Both the position numbers and the translations under genes were made by a program. 64,000 nt of DNA from Mercenaria mercenaria (taxonomy: Eukaryota > Mollusca > Bivalvia > Venerida > Veneridae). Below the pieces are notes generated by a model. That model did no database searches and was not told the origin of the DNA. It saw only the letters and a program-made list of their open reading frames with translations. Location: positions 77,865,501-77,929,500 of the forward strand of contig NC_069364.1 in NCBI RefSeq assembly GCF_021730395.1, written 5' to 3'. Of the stretch, positions 59,935 to 64,000 are shown one piece after another; the first letter of the stretch is position 1, and every line of letters begins with the position of its first letter.

Positions 59935-60835
59935 CAAAAACATTTTATGAAGAGGATTTATTATTCTAGGCTAAATTTTGAGCTATGAGCAAACAAAAAT
60001 CCACTATTTTTGCTATTTCAAGGGCCATAACTATGTAATAAGCGCTTAGATTCTCAAGAAGAATTCCAAGTGAGCAAGGTAACATCACGATAAAGGCTCA
60101 AGCAAGGTTTCATGAATTTACATCAAAAACTTTTTGAGCTAAGCACATAATTAGGTAAAAATGTGCATTTTTTGACTATTTCAGGGACCTTATCTTTAAA
60201 AATAGGGGGCTGAGCCAGCCAAAAATAAGAGGTGTTCACGTTTATAACATGATAAAGACTCTTACAAGTTTTCATCAATTTATATCAATATATTATTCGT
60301 CAAAAGGTGAAAAAGTGCATTTTTGTCTATTTCAGGGGCCATAACTCTGGAAATATGGGGCGGACTTAGATGAAAATTAGGTTTGCAAGTTCATAACATG
60401 ATTAAGACTCATGCAAAGTTTTATAAATCTATAGCAAATACTTTTTGAGCTAGGCGCGTCACAAGGTTAAAATGTGCATTTTAGACTATTTCAGGGGCCA
60501 CTAAAAAGAACTCTAGAAATACGGGGCGGACTCAGATGAAATATAGAAGGTGCACAAGTTCATGTTATGATTAAGACTCATGCAAAATTTTATGAATCAA
60601 ATACGTTTTGAGTTTCGTGTGTCACAAGGTGAAAATGTGTATTTTCCACTGTCTCAGGGGCCATAACACTGAAAATAGAGGGCGGAACAAGACGAAAAAG
60701 GAGGTGTGCAAGTTCATATCATGATAATGGCTCATGCAAGGTTTCATCAATCTATATCTATTACTTTCTGAGCTAGGCGCGTTACAAACTTCGGACGGAC
60801 GGACGCACGTACGCACGGACAAGACCAAATATATA
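59935..60835. repeat. Tandem array 1: five ~152-164-bp units
   Basis: The core TATTTCAGGGGCCATAAC recurs at about 60013, 60177, 60329, 60486 and 60648. It is followed in each unit by a GGGGCGGA-type block, AAGTTCATAACATGATTAAG and TTTTGAGCTAGGCGCGT. It ends in a GGACGGACGGACGCACG stretch near 60792. Confidence 0.85.
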
Positions 60836-60865
60836 TGACCCCACCACACATGGGGGCACAAAAAT

Positions 60866-61275
60866 ATACAGGTGGTCCAAATCTCTTTGTTGTAGTTTCA
60901 GAAACAAGAAAGTAGGTCAGTAGGTCTGTGTTAATAATATTTAAGATGAGTACAGAAATCTGTATCAAAAGTTTTACATGTGGCCCAAATATCATGCTGT
61001 ATCTTCAATAACAAGAAAGTAAGTCAAAAGGTCACGATTAAGACTATTCAAGATAAGTATTGAAATCTGTATAAAAATATACAGGTGGTCCAAATTTCAA
61101 AATTGTAACTTCATAAACGAAAAAAAAATGGTCAGTAGGTCACGATTAAGACTATTCAAGATGAGTATTGAAATCTGTATCAAACATTATTCAGGTGGTC
61201 CAAATCTTTTTGTTGTAGCTTCAAAACCAAGAAAGTAGGTCAGAAGGTCAGGGCTTAGAACGTGGTCCAATTTTG
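60866..61275. repeat. Tandem array 2: four ~105-110-bp units
   Basis: CAGGTGGTCCAAAT and AACAAGAAAGTAGGTCA recur at about 60868, 60976, 61080 and 61190, with a final partial near 61262. It follows array 1 directly, suggesting one composite element. Confidence 0.85.
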
Positions 61276-61474
61276 TATGCTGTTAAGATTGCTGTATATG
61301 TCATTCAAATTTAAAGGCTGTTTCTTAAAAAAACAAAAACGTAGGTCAGTAGGCCAAGGTCACAGTCAAGTGACCCCCAATTACTTGGGGTCATCAGGTA
61401 ATTATAATTAAACAGTAAAGGAAATATGATCAAATAATTTTTGAAGTATTTTTTCCTATATAACTCATATACAA

Positions 61475-62200
61475 GTGACCACCGGCGCTAGGCCTCTTTC
61501 GCCCCAAGGGGCATAATCTGAACGATCTTGTTTAAGATCCACTAGGCAATGCTATAAACCAAATATCAAAGGCTTAAGCCTTGAACTTTTAGACAAGAAG
61601 TTTTTTTTAAATCCTATATAAGTCTATGTAAAACGTAAGCCCCCGGGGCAGGGCCTTTTTACACCCCTGGGGCATAACTTGAACAAGTATGATAGAGGAT
61701 AACTAGGCAATGCAACATCCCAAAATCAAAAGCCTAGGCCTATCAGTTTCAGGCAAGAAGATTTTTCCTATATAAGTCTATGTAAAACTTGGACCACCTA
61801 AGTGGAGCCTCTTTCCACTTCAGGGGCATGTTTTGAATAATCTTGGTAAAGGACTACTAGGCGATGCTACATACCAAATATCAAAAGCCTAGGCATTGCA
61901 GTTTCAGACAAAAGGATTTTTAAAATTTTTCCTATACATGTATAAATCTTTGTAAAACTTGGACCCATGGGGCGGGACCTCTTTTCACTCTAGGGGTTTA
62001 ATTTGAATAATCTTAGTAGAAGACCATAAGGCAATGCTACATACCAATTATCAAAGGTCTGAGTCTTGTGGTTTCAGACTATAAAATTTTCAAAGTTGTA
62101 TTCCTATATAAGTCTATGTAAACCATGTGACCCCCGGGGCGGGGCCATATTTGAATCTAGGGGGAAAATTTGGACAATCTTGGACTACTATCTAAGTCAT
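61475..62200. repeat. Tandem array 3: five ~153-170-bp units
   Basis: A GACCCCCGGGGCGGGGC-like block, GGGGCATAATTTGAA and AGGCAATGCTACATACCAA recur with starts near 61480, 61640, 61793, 61963 and 62130. The composite ends with GACGGACCGACGGACTCCGG near 62355-62375, about 20-50 bases from the splice donor of the FN3 exon. Confidence 0.85.
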
Positions 62201-62416
62201 AGGCCCTGTGATTTTGGGCAAAAAGTTTTTCTTTTCCATTGCCATGACAACCAGTGTTCTATGTGGAATTCAATTCTTTGTAAACTTTGGAAAGGGGCCA
62301 CCCAAGGATCATTCATGTGAAGTTTAGGAGGAGATGTTATTTAAAGGAAAAGGTTGACGGACCGACGGACTCCGGGCGATCACAACAGAAAAGTAACAGA
62401 TTTCACAGTATGTTAC

Positions 62417-62731
62417 CTGCTTCCATTGTGTTTATAATCTTTGGGCGACTTCTGACACCATCACCACGTCGTGTGTAGCCAGCTACTGTCACCTGGTATC
62501 GTGTATTGGGCAGCAAGTCAGTTATTACAGCTTCGTTTTTATTTCCATCGTTCACATCTTCAATTTTCTCTGTGCTCATAATAACATTGTTATTTTGATC
62601 TACCTTGGCATAATACACATAATACCCTCGAATAGTTCCTTTACGGTCCATTGGCCGTGGAGGTTGCCATTCCACATATATGGTCGTAGCGTTGACAGCT
62701 TGCACTTGTACACGTTCAGGCTCATTTGGAA
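62417..62731 (-). CDS. Fibronectin type III exon of a LAR-type receptor protein tyrosine phosphatase
   Basis: A single 315-base phase 1-1 exon (acceptor TTTTTCACAG at 62732-62741, donor GCAG|GTAACA at 62416) encodes one FN3 domain. It starts VPNEPERVQVQAVNATTIYV and EWQPPRPMDRKGTIRGYYVY, with the FN3 tryptophan and the G(Y)xVxY strand, and ends LLPNTRYQVTVAGYTRRGDG and VRSRPKII. The order QAVNxTTIxVxWxPP, GxIRGYxVxY and GDGxRSxPKI closely fits the membrane-proximal FN3 repeats of LAR/PTPRF/D/S (Dlar). These are cell-surface receptors for heparan-sulfate proteoglycans and synaptic or axon-guidance ligands. Only this exon lies in the window; upstream exons lie to the right and the phosphatase domains to the left or beyond. 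The 3' intron begins with the tandem arrays. Confidence 0.85.
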
Positions 62732-62741
62732 CTGTGAAAAA

Positions 62742-63443
62742 AAAAAAAGAAAACAGTAATCCTAATACAAGATGTAAAAGTTGCAGTATGTCTAAATTAC
62801 TAGTCGTTACATGTACAGAACTCTTTAAATTCATTTGCCTAGTTCATATTTGACTTGAAATTGAGATTAATTGTGAAAGTGCATGATTTGTTAATAATTG
62901 AATAAAACAACTTGGTAGAGAGTAGAACCTCTCCATCTGTAATATTAACAACAACACTCATACATCAATAAAAGATGAACTTGAAATGGAGGTGATAAAG
63001 CTAAAAACATTTGTGTGAAAATTTACTTGACAGTTAATGAAAAAGAACAAGGCCTGAAATCTACCTAACTGCATTTAAACATACCATGAAAGAACTGTTT
63101 GTTCTAATGTCATTAATTAAGCAAAACAAAAAAACTATGCACATGAAAATAAAAATATTATGTACGTATAGGGTCGGTTCCGAATCTTCGTAAAACATTT
63201 GGTGAATTCTGATCGTAACTATAGACAAAGTAGTTTGGTACACTACCCCTTGAAAACAAGTGATGTCACTAGTCAGTGACCAATACTCTCCTCGTGGAAC
63301 AACCTCCCCTGTGGGATAGGGTTAAAGGTAAAGAGTTAAAGTCCTTGCCTGTTATATAGGCGGTATAGACCTGATCTCACACCATATACCTTTAGCTGAC
63401 ATATCAAGTGTTTAAAATCAACAAAAATGTAGACAGCACAATT
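62742..63443. other. Intron upstream of the FN3 exon
   Basis: An acceptor-side A-run on the plus strand (a poly-T pyrimidine tract on the coding strand) at 62735-62751, then AT-rich intronic DNA with no recognised feature. Confidence 0.5.
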
Positions 63444-63637
63444 GAGAAAGCGCCATGAGAAAACCAACATAGTGCGTTCGCGTTCAGGATCCATACTGTT
63501 CCCTTTCAAACCCTATTTCAATTAGAGAAACTGATAGTGAACAGTATGGATCCTGACCAGACTGCAAGGATGCACAGGCTGGTCAGCATCCATGCTGGTC
63601 ACAAACGCACAAAGTTGGTTTTCTCATGGCATGGCTC
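63444..63637. mobile_element. Palindromic MITE, copy 5, internally shortened
   Basis: Same family as 741-961 and 14583-14817 (CGCCATGAGAAAACCAACAT to its complement), shortened on the left arm. It is flanked by AATT at 63440-63443 and 63638-63641, supporting a 4-bp target duplication for the family. It lies in an intron of the LAR-type gene. Confidence 0.85.
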
Positions 63638-63641
63638 AATT

Positions 63642-64000
63642 ACTTTCTGTCTCATATTAGATGCCAATCTTTCAAGCAGAGAAGAGCTGGTTAAGGATGA
63701 AATCAAAATCTGAAATATAATTAAGATTGAACTTTAATGCCTTAAAAAGTCAATGATGTAAAAAGCTTAGACTGATATACTGATCCCGTCTAATTACCTA
63801 ATTATTAGTCTGGAATACTTTATTTGCAAAATTAAAGGTCCACAACATTGCAAAAAACAATCTTCAGTTTGATAACATCAGCACTACATAACCTCCCTTA
63901 ATACTTGCGGTGGAAAATATAACTAGCAGTTTTAAAGTAGCCTCGACGGTCTTTCAAAAGAATCTAAAACTTGGCCAAAATTTAGTCCACCAGAACTTGG
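63642..64000. other. Intronic or flanking DNA, no feature recognised
   Basis: AT-rich to the window end, presumably intron of the receptor phosphatase gene on the minus strand. Confidence 0.4.

Overview
This window is intron-rich, AT-rich animal nuclear DNA, most likely from a bivalve mollusc. The evidence is small exons with GT-AG borders, tRNA-headed SINEs, many non-autonomous DNA transposons, and several copies of a ~235-bp palindromic element of a kind I associate with venerid clams. That taxonomic guess rests on memory, not on a search. No bacterial, organellar or viral genes were recognised, and no LTR, Polinton or other virus-like element was recognised.

Layout. 1-18.3 kb is gene-poor and dominated by mobile DNA: a palindromic MITE (0.7 kb), a short hairpin (3.4 kb), a ~4-kb foldback (4.6-8.6 kb), a 3.6-kb terminal-inverted-repeat (TIR) element with a 4-bp target duplication (9.5-13.1 kb), a MITE nested in the centre of another palindrome (14.4-14.9 kb) and a tRNA-derived SINE (17.1 kb). 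18.4-41 kb holds a cluster of three minus-strand genes whose first two coding exons together encode a death effector domain (DED), the fold of FADD and caspase-8. Gene B (18.4-21.1 kb) is intact and carries an unrecognised middle domain. Genes A (24.3-29.9 kb) and A' (35.2-40.8 kb) lie in a ~9-10-kb direct segmental duplication. Both share a MITE inserted inside exon 3, so the insertion predates the duplication. A 1.29-kb TTAA-flanked (T2/Kolobok-like) element sits in only one copy. 41.6-42.6 kb is a TA-flanked pogo-like DNA transposon remnant. 43.2-44.5 kb is the 3' end of a further minus-strand gene of unknown family. 47.1-48.1 kb has an inverted pair of SINEs. 49.3-57.3 kb is an 8-kb element with long TIRs and a 9-bp target duplication (Mutator-like). 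It contains a ~185-bp tandem array and a LINE reverse-transcriptase relic split by a further ~4.7 kb. 59.9-62.4 kb is three successive tandem arrays ending about 20 bp from a fibronectin-III exon (62.4-62.7 kb, minus) of a LAR-type receptor tyrosine phosphatase. Another MITE follows at 63.4 kb.

The most interesting biology is the DED cluster. All its introns are phase 1, its exon plan is shared, and its C-termini are not the death domain of FADD. This suggests a local, still-changing family of death-fold adaptors. Copy A' has lost the leucine of the conserved RxDL motif. In both A copies the MITE forces a premature stop unless the frame-neutral exon 3 is skipped.
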